Assembly (NCBI RefSeq): GCF_001544575.2
Contig: NZ_FCNY02000008.1
Coordinates: 62,001 to 126,000, forward strand
Direction of reading: 5' to 3'
Origin: Caballeronia cordobensis
GTDB taxonomy: Bacteria; Pseudomonadota; Gammaproteobacteria; Burkholderiales; Burkholderiaceae
Length of the DNA stretch: 64,000 nt
This document shows, piece after piece, positions 28,101 to 36,144 of the stretch. The notes under the pieces are model-generated. The model was given only the letters and a program-made list of their open reading frames with translations. It ran no database searches and was not told the origin of the DNA. Both the position numbers and the translations under genes were made by a program. Each line of letters starts with the position of its first letter. The stretch's first letter is position 1.

Positions 28101-28968
28101 CGCCTGTCAGTCCGCCTACTACGCCCGTCAACGGCGCGAGTGGACTTGCGCCCGGCTTGCCATTGACGAGCCCGCCCGCCGTGGCGACCGTCTGTCCTGT
28201 CGTCGATACGAGATTGCCGACGCCCGCCGTCACCGGATTGCCGCCCGTGCCGACGATGCTCTTGCCCGCGTTGTCGAGCGTGCCGCCGAGCGTGGTCAGC
28301 AGGTTATTGACGGGCCTGCCGAGTCCCGTCGCCGCGCCGACCGTCTGCGTCGTCGAGCCGACGAGTGCGGTGATCGGCGTGATCGCTTGGCTCGCGGTCC
28401 GCGTGAGTTGTGAGACGGGCGCGCTGGTGAGCGTGTCGCCGAGCACGCCGCCCGTCTGCGTGACGGCATTGCCCGCGATGCCGACGATCGCGCCGACGGG
28501 CGTCGTCACCGGCGCGAGCGGCGACAGTGTGCCGCTGCCAAGACTCGACACGAGCGTGCCCGCACTCGACACGGCCGCACCCGTGTTCTCGACGACACCG
28601 CCGAGACTACCCACCGTCGTGCCAACCGGATTCGTGCTGGCGCCGATGGAGCCGAGACCGGCCGCGACGCCATCGCCGAGCGTGGACACGGCCGCGCCCG
28701 TGTTCGATACGACATCGCCGGCGGCCTTCGCGGTGTCCGCGCTGACACCGGGCGCGGTCGTCGAGCTGATCGCCGTGCCCGTGCCGTTGACCGTGTCGCC
28801 AACCGCGGACACCACATTGCCCGCTTTCCCCACAACTGCGGCGACTGGTTGAGTCGTGGCGGCCGGTGTTCGTCCCTGAACCGCCGCCCGATCCGCCGCC
28901 ACTTCCACTTCCACCGCTTCCGCTTCCACCATTGCTGCCGGTGTTCGTCCCTGAGCCGCCACCCGATC

Positions 28969-29040
28969 CCGAACCGCCACCCGAACCGCCACCCGAACCG
29001 CCACCCGAACCGCCACCCGAACCGCCACCCGAACCGCCGC
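28969..29040. repeat. Tandem 12-bp repeats encoding Gly-Gly-Ser-Gly
   Basis: The unit CCGAACCGCCAC is repeated about six times, the last copy ending CCGC. On the minus strand it encodes GGSG repeats, a flexible linker after the lipid anchor. Unit length is a multiple of three, so slippage alters length without changing frame. Confidence 0.85.
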
Positions 29041-29215
29041 TCCCCGAAGCGCTGCCGTCGCCGGTGGAGATCGTTTCCGAACCTGAGCCGCTGGCGCCGG
29101 CCGACTTGCTCATCGTTCCGGATCCGCCGCAGGCGCTCAGCGCAAGCAGGCTCGCGACCGCCGCCGCGGCGATGGATGTGCGCAGGACGTCATGTCCGAT
29201 GTTGCTCGTATGCAT

Positions 29216-29788
29216 TTAGCCCTCGATCTCTTGTATTGAACAAACCGCGAGCCATTAATTGCATTAGGTGTGCCATCGCACTGACGGCGGCACGCGACGA
29301 TGCCTTGCCGTTCCCGCTTTCTTCAGACGGGACAAGCCTTTGAGCTGGATTCAGGCAATTTCGACAACGTCGTTATTTGTTCACCGCGATCGCTCTCGTA
29401 ACGTTACGTTCCGCAAATCGCGTTACGCCGCGCCGGGTTACGCATGGGGTTATCGGCTGCTAAAAAGCAGGTAGATACTTCACGCTGCGTAGGCAAAATG
29501 AAGTCGTTGACTGATATTTCATATTCCATTGCCGCAACGCAGTTATTCGATTGCTGCCGAGGAAACATTAGATCAGACGATAATTGATTTCGAGATAGCC
29601 TTGCGTTATAAACGTCATACAGCAAATGTTCACGATGCGCCGCTGACAGGCGCACGGGCAACTATAAAACCGAGAGTTGAAATGCCGGTCGCGTATCGTA
29701 CCGGGCCGGGCTGCCGTATAGGCCTTGTCCGGCGGGGAATGCGGCTGGACGATGCGGCCAGAAGTAGAACCATCCGAGGGCTACAAAA
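29216..29788. other. Gene-free interval between the lipoprotein gene and the Flp pilin gene
   Basis: No convincing gene is seen in this 573-base divergent interval, which is clearly more AT-rich than its surroundings. It must hold promoters for both directions. A perfect 12-base palindrome CGTAACGTTACG lies at 29397-29408, and GTTACG recurs at about 29422 and 29437, a possible operator array. No good sigma-70 promoter could be fixed by eye. Confidence 0.5.
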
Positions 29789-29965
29789 ATGAGAGCAAGC
29801 ATTCTTCATTTCATCCGCGATCGCCGCGGGATTACTGCCATTGAATACGGGTTGATTGCCGGTGTGCTGGCACTGGGCATCATGACGGCGGTAGGCGATG
29901 TCGCGACTCAACTTAAGAGCACGTTCCAGGCAATCAAGGCGGAACTCGCGAAAACCGCCACATAA
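29789..29965 (+). CDS. flp: Flp/Fap-type IVb pilin
   Basis: A 58-residue prepilin. The short positively charged leader (MRASILHFIRDRRG) precedes the cleavage and assembly motif G-ITAIEYGLIAG, followed by a hydrophobic helix and a short tail, the hallmark of Flp pilins. After cleavage by the CpaA/TadV peptidase it would form the Tad pilus fibre. A GAGGG sequence lies 9 bases before the ATG. It is the first gene of a Tad gene set that continues with cpaA, tadE and cpaB. Confidence 0.9.
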   Translation: MRASILHFIRDRRGITAIEYGLIAGVLALGIMTAVGDVATQLKSTFQAIKAELAKTAT

Positions 29966-30137
29966 GTGCCTATCCGCATGCGCCGATATTCGGCGTAACC
30001 GCCTGATCGATTAATTCCAACGTGCAATGCGCCGGCTCGTTCCGGTGCGGGGATGTTATTGCCGATCGGTTTAATCGATTAAAAAACATCCGGAATAACC
30101 GGATGGCGGATTGCTTTTGCCTGAAATTCGGCTCGAT

Positions 30138-30632
30138 ATGTTTTCAATTGAATCCGCGTTATTTATCGCCTGGGCGCTCGCCATCGTGTTATTCGACTGG
30201 CGGCGCAGGCTGATTCCGAATGCGCTCGTCGTGCTGGGCGCCATGTGCGCGCTTGCATTCGCGGCGGCGCGCATCTCGCCTTTCGATACGACGCTCGGCT
30301 TCGCGCTGCTCGGGCTTGCGGCCGGCTTTGTCGCGCTGATACCGTTTTACGTGCTCGGCATGATGGGCGCCGCCGACGTCAAGGCGTTCGCCGCGCTCGG
30401 CGCATGGTGCGGTCCGCGCGCGCTCGTCGGCATCTGGGTCGCAGCGAGTCTCGCGGCCGGCATCCACGCGCTCGTACTGCTCGCGCGCCGCCGCACCGCC
30501 TACGCGTTGCGCGATCTGCCCGAATCGGCGTCGCTCGCCGAACGCCGGCGCAACAGCACTCCGTACGGCGCGTTGCTGGCGCTCGCCGCGCTCGGACATC
30601 TTTCGTTGCACACGCTCGGAGCGCATCCATGA
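30138..30632 (+). CDS. cpaA: Prepilin peptidase CpaA/TadV
   Basis: A 164-residue membrane aspartic peptidase (A24 family, short CpaA type without the methyltransferase domain). The two catalytic Asp residues are in LFDWRRRLIPN near residue 25 and MGAADVKAFAAL near 80. It removes the leader from Flp and pseudopilins such as TadE. The ATG at 30138 was chosen; an in-frame TTG at 30111 would add nine residues with no family match. It ends overlapping the tadE start as ATGA. Confidence 0.9.
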   Translation: MFSIESALFIAWALAIVLFDWRRRLIPNALVVLGAMCALAFAAARISPFDTTLGFALLGLAAGFVALIPFYVLGMMGAADVKAFAALGAWCGPRALVGIWVAASLAAGIHALVLLARRRTAYALRDLPESASLAERRRNSTPYGALLALAALGHLSLHTLGAHP

Positions 30633-31087
30633 CGCGCCGAACGGTCAGGAAGACACAGCGCGGCAACATGGCGATCGAGTTCTCGATCGTGTTTCCGCTC
30701 TTCTTCGTCGTGTTCTACGCGATCGTCACGTACAGCATCATCTTCGTCGCGCAGCAGTCGCTGACGCTCGCGGCCGAGGAGGGCGCGCGCGCCGCGCTGC
30801 GTTTCCAGGCCAACGCCCAGACCGTCGACGACGCCCTTGCGCGCCGCGCCACCGCCGCCTGCGAAACGGCGAAAAACCTGACCAACTGGCTCGCAAGCGC
30901 CGCGCAATGCAGCGCCGCGCCCGCGCCCTGCACCTACGACGCGTCGCTGCGCTGCATTCAGGTGACGCTCAATTACGGCTACGCGCAACGGCCGCTCGTG
31001 CCGACGCTGCCGCTCTTCGGACTCGCGCTGCCCGGTTCGCTCATCGCCCGGGCGATGGTTCAGCTCGATCCGGACAACGTGCTATGA
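30629..31087 (+). CDS. tadE: TadE-like pseudopilin
   Basis: A 152-residue TadE/TadF-type protein. A basic leader RRTVRKTQRG precedes NMAIEFSIVFPLFF, the class-specific Glu+5-type prepilin motif and hydrophobic helix. The C-terminal domain contains Cys residues (ACETAKN, AAQCSAAPAPCTYD, LRCIQV) that may form disulfides in the periplasm. The ATG overlaps the cpaA stop by 4 bases. Confidence 0.87.
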   Translation: MTRRTVRKTQRGNMAIEFSIVFPLFFVVFYAIVTYSIIFVAQQSLTLAAEEGARAALRFQANAQTVDDALARRATAACETAKNLTNWLASAAQCSAAPAPCTYDASLRCIQVTLNYGYAQRPLVPTLPLFGLALPGSLIARAMVQLDPDNVL

Positions 31088-31120
31088 GCGCGTGCCTTCG
31101 CATCCCTCACCTCTGACGCC

Positions 31121-32026
31121 ATGGCCAATTTCACCCGTACGCTCGCTGTCCTGCTGTTTCTGCTCGCGCTCATGCTCGGCCTGTTCGCGGTGATGCTCGT
31201 GCGCGAGCCCGTCCCGGATGACGCACCCGCGCCCGCACCGGCGCTGGCGACATCCGCGCGTCTCACGCCGGTCGTGGTCGCCGCGCGCGAACTGCCCGCG
31301 GGCAAAGCGCTCGACGTCAATGCGCTGACTGTGCGCATGCAGGCCGAACCCGCGCCGGGCGTCTTCGCTGAGCCGGCCGCGCTCGTCGGCCGCGTGCCGC
31401 TCGCCGCCATTCCGCAGGGCACGCCGCTGACCGCCGAGGCGCTCACCGACGGTCTCGCCGATCTCGTCGCGCCCGGCGAGCGCGCGGTGGCCGTGCATAT
31501 CGACGAGACCAACGCGGTCGGCAATCACGTGCGTCCGGGCGATTACGTCGACGTGTTCTTCACGCTCAAGCGCGAGGGCGGCGCGGCGAACGGCACGGCC
31601 GAGATCGCGGCGACGCAGGTGCGTCTGCTGTTGTCGAAAGTGCGCGTGCTGAGCATGGGCGATGCGTCGATCGGTTCGAAGGCGAGCGCGGACAAAAACG
31701 TGAATCAGGGCAGCCCGCGCACGGCGGTGCTCGCGATCCGCACTGCCGATGTCGATGCGCTCACGCTTGCGGAAAGCGCGGGCCGTGTCGTGCTCGCGCT
31801 GCGCAACGCCGCCGACGACGACATGCCGCCGCCGCACGCCTTCGCGCCGCTCCACGCAGCGGCGACATCCGACAGCGGCGCCGCGCGGGCAGCGGCCGGT
31901 CTGTCGCTCGGCACGCTGGCGGGCGCGCGCATGGCGGCGCGTCCCGTCGATAAGCCGCGCGCCGCGCCCGCAGTGAAAGGCGACGACATCGAAGTGCATC
32001 GTCCTTTCCGCTCAACTCCTTGCTGA
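31121..32026 (+). CDS. cpaB: Flp pilus assembly protein CpaB/RcpC, probably altered at the C-terminus
   Basis: A 301-residue CpaB. It has an N-terminal membrane segment (residues 7-29), a SAF domain at about 45-110 (VVVAARELPAGKAL; VGRVPLAAIPQGTPLT) and an RcpC domain (VAVHIDETNAVGNHVRPGDYVDVFF). CpaB helps stabilise the pilus secretin in the periplasm. The end reads KGDDIEVHRP followed by FRSTPC. Family members normally continue with an IEVIRG-type strand and a few more residues. The last codons appear to come from a foreign sequence, the antisense of the truncated gene at 32519. No cpaC, cpaE, cpaF or tadBC genes follow. Confidence 0.85.
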   Translation: MANFTRTLAVLLFLLALMLGLFAVMLVREPVPDDAPAPAPALATSARLTPVVVAARELPAGKALDVNALTVRMQAEPAPGVFAEPAALVGRVPLAAIPQGTPLTAEALTDGLADLVAPGERAVAVHIDETNAVGNHVRPGDYVDVFFTLKREGGAANGTAEIAATQVRLLLSKVRVLSMGDASIGSKASADKNVNQGSPRTAVLAIRTADVDALTLAESAGRVVLALRNAADDDMPPPHAFAPLHAAATSDSGAARAAAGLSLGTLAGARMAARPVDKPRAAPAVKGDDIEVHRPFRSTPC

Positions 32027-32519
32027 CCCTCTGATATTCGGTCTCCATGGATTGTGCAAGCGAGTCAAGGGCCAGTGTTTTATCCAGCCGCATTTTCATT
32101 GCGATCTTTCGTCCGACATATGAAACGTTGTCGGACTTTTTCCGGCCTTGCAACTGTACGTCGACGACAATCGGCGGTTCGTCGGACGTCAGGTTGATTT
32201 TGTGAACGATGAGATTAGCGAGAGAATCGAGGCCGGTGCCCATTGACCCGGACAGGATGATCATCAGCGGCAAATTTCTCGGCAGCGTTCGAGTCGTGGG
32301 AAAGATGCGAAGCACCTCGCGTTCACAAAGATCGCGCACAAGATCACTAGCGGTCCAGTCGTAAATATCGTAGTAGTAACTGACCGCTCTTTTGTCGATG
32401 AGCGGATTGAGGCTGCGGTCAATCGCTTTCTTCTGGAGCGTCTGTCCGTTCGCATCGACCTCGGGATAAAACGGATCCGTGCGCAGCTTCCAGATATTCT
32501 CAAGGACCTGTTGTTTCAT
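31761..32519 (-). CDS. Unknown protein with degenerate P-loop, 3' end lost
   Basis: The family is not recognised. The first 170 or so residues (32519 down to about 32000) look like genuine coding sequence: TDPFYPEVDANG, then YYYDIYDWTASDLVRDL, a hydrophobic strand and a P-loop-like GSMGTGLDSL at 91-100, which lacks the Lys of Walker A. From about 32000 the frame runs antisense through cpaB and the composition changes to Arg-rich, so the original 3' end is missing. It follows the membrane protein gene by 13 bases, so the two form an operon. Confidence 0.5.
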   Translation of the reverse strand: MKQQVLENIWKLRTDPFYPEVDANGQTLQKKAIDRSLNPLIDKRAVSYYYDIYDWTASDLVRDLCEREVLRIFPTTRTLPRNLPLMIILSGSMGTGLDSLANLIVHKINLTSDEPPIVVDVQLQGRKKSDNVSYVGRKIAMKMRLDKTLALDSLAQSMETEYQRVSKELSGKDDALRCRRLSLRARRAAYRRDAPPCARPPACRATDRPLPARRRCRMSPLRGAARRRAAAACRRRRRCAARARHGPRFPQA

Positions 32520-32532
32520 CGCTGTTTCTCGC

Positions 32533-33465
32533 TCAATGAGAGGATGATTCGATCTCTTTGCGGTACTCGGGGAACGCTGCTGCCAGTTTCTTGTCCACTT
32601 TTTCCCTCTCTCCCTTGCGAAGGAAACCGAGCAACTGTTCCCGCGAATCGCTGGGCAAGAATGAGAAGATGTTCAGATTGGCAAGTTCACGCTCCATCAT
32701 TCTGCGATAGTCATCAGCGTCTTCCGTAAGCCGGATATTTTTGTAGAGGCCTCCTCCAAAGAATTTTTTTAGCTCACCTGCTCTCTCATTCTTGAATTTC
32801 TGAAAATCTCCCTTTTCTGTAATGCTAACGTCGCCACGCTTCTGGATTCGATACACGAGCAAACCAATTACCGCCGTGAGAAGTACCGGTAAGAAAATGC
32901 CGATAAACCAAAGAAGTGCCTTGACCCGTGAACTGTAGCTTTCGCGTTGCAAGACAACCGAGAATTCCTTCGCCGGATTGTCGTCGGCAAGCCAGATCAA
33001 CTTACCCTTCGAGCCCGACGAAGTGTCGGGGAACGCTTCCTTTGGAATAATGAGTTCGATTACACGTCCCGAATCTTTTACGTCGCTAAACGTCAGGGTA
33101 TCCAGCGCGCGGGACAGGTCTGTATTACTGCAGCCGCCTTTCTTTTCGATTGCGCTCAACTCCGCGAGGCGCGCGCCGCCTATGCCGGATGTCGTTAGGC
33201 GAAGACGTTTTACGGTCCCGGTAAAACTTCGAATGACGAACCGTGCGCAAAAAAGTGCGGAATCTTCCAGCAACGATTGCGGATACTCGAGCACGGACGA
33301 CAGCCCGATAAGTATGACGTTTGTACCAGTCGAGGGTTTGGATGCGGTTACCGCCGTTTCGGACGCGGCGTGCGATTCAAGAGCGAATGGTCGATTGGCA
33401 ATCCCGATGCATCCCGCGACAGCAATGCATGCAAGAACTGAGCGGGATCGGGTCAGCGTGCTCAC
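32533..33465 (-). CDS. Unknown membrane-anchored protein
   Basis: A 310-residue protein of unknown family. It has an N-terminal signal peptide (basic SRSVLACIAVAG, residues 6-18), an extracytoplasmic domain at about 35-180 with two Cys (residues 73 and 112) and a beta-rich look (VKRLRLTTSG, RVIELIIPKEAF), one membrane helix at about 183-206 (LLWFIGIFLPVLLTAVIGLLVY), and a charged cytoplasmic tail. GC content is lower than in the flanking catabolic genes. It is the first gene of a two-gene unit with the P-loop-like protein, perhaps a remnant of a larger accessory system. Confidence 0.6.
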   Translation of the reverse strand: MSTLTRSRSVLACIAVAGCIGIANRPFALESHAASETAVTASKPSTGTNVILIGLSSVLEYPQSLLEDSALFCARFVIRSFTGTVKRLRLTTSGIGGARLAELSAIEKKGGCSNTDLSRALDTLTFSDVKDSGRVIELIIPKEAFPDTSSGSKGKLIWLADDNPAKEFSVVLQRESYSSRVKALLWFIGIFLPVLLTAVIGLLVYRIQKRGDVSITEKGDFQKFKNERAGELKKFFGGGLYKNIRLTEDADDYRRMMERELANLNIFSFLPSDSREQLLGFLRKGEREKVDKKLAAAFPEYRKEIESSSH

Positions 33466-33563
33466 GATGTCAATCTGGAAAAGGTTCGACTAAGTGACCG
33501 TGCACAACTGCTTACTTGCGATGCTGCCTGAATTATCGTACTCACCTATGACTTGCGTGTCCA

Positions 33564-33595
33564 TTCCCGACAGCGCGGCGGTACGATGTCGGGAA
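33564..33595 (-). terminator. Hairpin downstream of the nine-gene catabolic operon
   Basis: TTCCCGACA (33564-33572) and TGTCGGGAA (33587-33595) form a perfect 9-bp stem with a 14-base loop. It lies 38 bases after the stop of the last operon gene. No T run follows, so it may stall or stabilise the transcript rather than terminate alone. Confidence 0.45.
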
Positions 33596-33633
33596 GCACG
33601 CGAAAGGATTTCGACAGCAGATCGTTCGTGCGA

Positions 33634-34473
33634 TTAAGCCAAGCTCGCCCGTGCGGACATCGTCAGCCAGCCTTCGTGATCGTGCGACCAAAGTTCGACC
33701 GTTTTTCCGTCTTCGGACGGCTGAGCACGCAGATTGAGCGTATTGCCAGCGAAACTCGGACGAAGTGCCTTGAAGGAGAATTCAAGCACATGCGCGTCGG
33801 GTTGCTCGCGCCGCAACAGGTCCATCAGCAACGTGGCGATGAGCGGGCCATGAACGACGAGATTCGGATAGCCCTCGACCCCGGTCGTGTACGGCTTGTC
33901 GTAGTGGATGCGATGGGCGAAGAAGATAAGCGCGGAATATCGGAAGAGGAGCGGTTCGTCCGGAACGATCGTTCGGTGCCACAGCGAGGTCGTCGAGGCT
34001 GCGGCAGGGGCCGGCGAGGGCGTACCGGGTTGTGCCGGTTCTCGAAAGACGATGTCCTGCTCCTCTTCGATTGCGACCACGCCGCCCGACGTAACGCGGT
34101 GACTGACCGTTACGAACCCGAGCTTGCCGGATCTGCCGCGCTTCTCTTCGACTCTGACGATGCGTGACTGGCGTTCGATCGCGCCGCCGATTCGCACGGC
34201 AGACGGAAAGCGCAGACGTCCACCGGCCCACATGCGGCGCGGCAGCCCGAGGTCCGGCAAGAAGTTACCTTTGAGAGGATGCCCGTCCTCGCCGAGCAAT
34301 GATTGCCTGGCAGTCGGCCGGAAGAAGATCCAGTGCCACAAGAGCGGAAGCGTGCCCTTTCCCGGTGGCGTGTCGTAGTCCAGCGTTGCTGCGAGGGCGG
34401 CCACCGAACTCGGCGCAACAATATCGTTGGCGATTTCGGTTCGATCGTTTGCCGTGGCGTGCGGAGTGGTCAT
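33634..34473 (-). CDS. FAS1-like/MaoC dehydratase domain protein (itaconyl/mesaconyl-CoA hydratase-like)
   Basis: A 279-residue protein of the MaoC N-terminal-dehydratase type, related to mesaconyl-C4-CoA and itaconyl-CoA hydratases. The N-terminal hotdog half has LPLLWHWIFFRP near 45-56. The C-terminal half has FRYSALIFFAHRIHYD near 185-200, with His residues in the hydratase-like position, and VVHGPLIATLL. It adds water to, or removes it from, a CoA thioester. The start is uncertain: ATG at 34473, or ATG at 34500 overlapping the upstream stop by 11 bases. It is the last gene of the operon. Confidence 0.85.
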   Translation of the reverse strand: MTTPHATANDRTEIANDIVAPSSVAALAATLDYDTPPGKGTLPLLWHWIFFRPTARQSLLGEDGHPLKGNFLPDLGLPRRMWAGGRLRFPSAVRIGGAIERQSRIVRVEEKRGRSGKLGFVTVSHRVTSGGVVAIEEEQDIVFREPAQPGTPSPAPAAASTTSLWHRTIVPDEPLLFRYSALIFFAHRIHYDKPYTTGVEGYPNLVVHGPLIATLLMDLLRREQPDAHVLEFSFKALRPSFAGNTLNLRAQPSEDGKTVELWSHDHEGWLTMSARASLA

Positions 34474-34489
34474 GTGTCGTGGCAGCCGT

Positions 34490-35362
34490 TCAATAGGCAT
34501 CGACCTGCGTGCGATACCAGTCCGCGATCTGCCCGCCCGTCATGAACGTCACTTCGGGCGTCGCCATCAACAAGTCGAGGATTTTCTCCAGCGAACCGAA
34601 GCGGTGCGGCACGCCCATCAAATGCGGATGCAGCGCAATGGTCAGGACGCGCGGCTGCTTCTGCGCCTCGCGGCGAAACAGTTCGAGCGTGCGCTGGGTG
34701 CGCATCAGGAACTCGTCCGACTGATGCTTCTCGACCGCGTAGATGATCGAGTCGTTCAGTTCGAGGTTGTAGGGCATCGACAGCAGCGGGCCATGTTCGG
34801 TGCGCAGCCACGTCGGCAGATCGTCGATGACCCAGTCGAACACGTATTCGATGCCCGCGGCCTTCAGCAGCTCCGGCGTCTCGACGGTCTCGCGCAAGCC
34901 CGGACTCAGCCAGCCGCGTGGCCGCGCGCCGGTGAACGCGCCGATCTTCGCGAGCGTCTGCTCGATGACCTCGGCTTCCGATCCGCCGTGGTTCAGCGAC
35001 TTCTGATGCAGCCCGTGGCCGATGAATTCCCAGCCTGCATCGCGCATCGCTTCGGCCGCGCGCGGATACGCGTCGATCACGCCCGCGTTGAAGCTCGTCG
35101 ATGCCGGCAGGCCGCGTTCGACCAGCGCGCCGATCATGCGCGGCAGACCCGCGCGCATGCCGTAGTCGGCCCAACTGAAGTTCGGTACGTCTGGCACGGT
35201 TTCCTTGCCGTGCGGCGGCGTGATGATGGTGCGCGGCATCGGCTGCTCGAACTGCCAGTGTTCGACGTTGACGACCACGTGCGCGATGATCGGACCGCCC
35301 GGCGGCGGCGTCAGCGGCGGGCGTTCGGTGGAGAAGAAATAGGGCGTGCGGGGATTGGCCAT
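34490..35362 (-). CDS. Polysaccharide deacetylase family protein, PuuE/allantoinase-like
   Basis: A 290-residue NodB-fold hydrolase of the group containing the PuuE-type allantoinase. Features are VVVNVEHWQFEQ near 29-40, ADYGMRAGLPR, SFNAGVIDAYP, GHGLHQKSL near 115-123, GWLSPGLRET and LTIALHPHLMG near 240. The catalytic Asp of true deacetylases is replaced by the VEHW version seen in cofactor-independent allantoinase relatives. It probably hydrolyses a cyclic amide or imide of the imported nitrogen compound. It lies 4 bases after the ABC ATPase gene. Confidence 0.87.
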   Translation of the reverse strand: MANPRTPYFFSTERPPLTPPPGGPIIAHVVVNVEHWQFEQPMPRTIITPPHGKETVPDVPNFSWADYGMRAGLPRMIGALVERGLPASTSFNAGVIDAYPRAAEAMRDAGWEFIGHGLHQKSLNHGGSEAEVIEQTLAKIGAFTGARPRGWLSPGLRETVETPELLKAAGIEYVFDWVIDDLPTWLRTEHGPLLSMPYNLELNDSIIYAVEKHQSDEFLMRTQRTLELFRREAQKQPRVLTIALHPHLMGVPHRFGSLEKILDLLMATPEVTFMTGGQIADWYRTQVDAY

Positions 35363-35366
35363 GTCT

Positions 35367-36134
35367 TCAGTGTCGGATTTGATGAAGAATGCTGCGCTTG
35401 AGCGCGTTGAACTCTGCCGAGGTCGTGTCCTCGAGCGTGCGCGGCCGTGCGAGCGGCACCTCGATGCGGCTCGCGATGCTGCCCGGGCGCGCCGACATCA
35501 CGTAGATGGTATCGGCGAGAAACACGGCTTCGTCGATGTCGTGCGTGACGAAAATGACCGTCGTGCGCAGGCGCTGCCACACCGAGAGCAGCAGCTCCTG
35601 CATGGTCAGCCGCGTCTGCGCGTCGAGCGCGCCGAAGGGCTCGTCCATCAGCAGCACTTTCGAGCCCATCGTCAGCACGCGCGCGATGCCCACGCGCTGG
35701 CGCATGCCGCCCGAAAGCTGCACCGGCAGATGATGCGTGAAGTCGGCGAGGCCGGTCAGCTCGATCATCTCCTTCGCGCGCGGCTCGTATTCGGCGCGCG
35801 GCACGCCTTGCGTCTTCGGGCCGAAGACGACGTTTTCCCACACCGAGAGCCACGGAAACAGCGCCGCGTCCTGAAACACCACGCCGCGGTCGGGCCCCGG
35901 CCGCGCGACGGGCGTACCGGCCACGCGAAGGTCGCCGTCGCTGACCGGCTCGAACCCGGCGATCAGATTGAGCAGCGTCGATTTTCCGCAGCCGGACGGC
36001 CCGAGCAGCGCGACGAACTCGCCTTCGCGCACTTCGAGATTGATATCGACCAGCGCCTTGACCGGCGTCTTGCCCGCGTAGACCTTGCCGACGCGGCGCG
36101 CGTCGATGGTCGGCATTGCAACGGCATTCATCAT
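35367..36134 (-). CDS. ABC transporter ATP-binding protein (nitrate/sulfonate/taurine type)
   Basis: A 255-residue ATPase of the SsuB/TauB/ThiZ class, with Walker A GPSGCGKSTLLN, Q-loop FQDAALFPW, signature [15 protein letters not shown] and Walker B VLLMDEPFGAL. It drives an importer with the permease and binding protein encoded just upstream (gap 10 bases to the permease stop). Three in-frame Met codons at the start (MMNAVAM) leave the exact start open by a few residues. Confidence 0.93.
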   Translation of the reverse strand: MMNAVAMPTIDARRVGKVYAGKTPVKALVDINLEVREGEFVALLGPSGCGKSTLLNLIAGFEPVSDGDLRVAGTPVARPGPDRGVVFQDAALFPWLSVWENVVFGPKTQGVPRAEYEPRAKEMIELTGLADFTHHLPVQLSGGMRQRVGIARVLTMGSKVLLMDEPFGALDAQTRLTMQELLLSVWQRLRTTVIFVTHDIDEAVFLADTIYVMSARPGSIASRIEVPLARPRTLEDTTSAEFNALKRSILHQIRH

Positions 36135-36144
36135 GGTTGCGTCC

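Larger units (their letters stand above)
27580..29215 (-). pseudogene. Frameshifted collagen-like/Gly-Ser repeat lipoprotein gene
   Basis: Two overlapping minus-strand frames make up one broken gene. The 5' part, from 29215, has a lipoprotein signal with lipobox LSACGG near residue 29, then long Gly/Ser repeats. At about 28860-28866 the frame must change by one base to continue into TTQPVAAVVGKAGNVVSAVG and a C-terminal region of 22-residue repeats (LTGG..PATGGVLAPVTG pattern) ending VGGVLGGTRR. The expected product would be about 540 residues, anchored to the outer membrane. It lies just upstream of the TpsB gene and may be its partner. The frameshift could be real, phase-variable or a sequencing error. 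Confidence 0.7.

Noticed and set aside
28969..29040. CRISPR-like regular repeats
   Set aside because: The 12-base units have no spacers and encode Gly/Ser in frame; they are coding tandem repeats.
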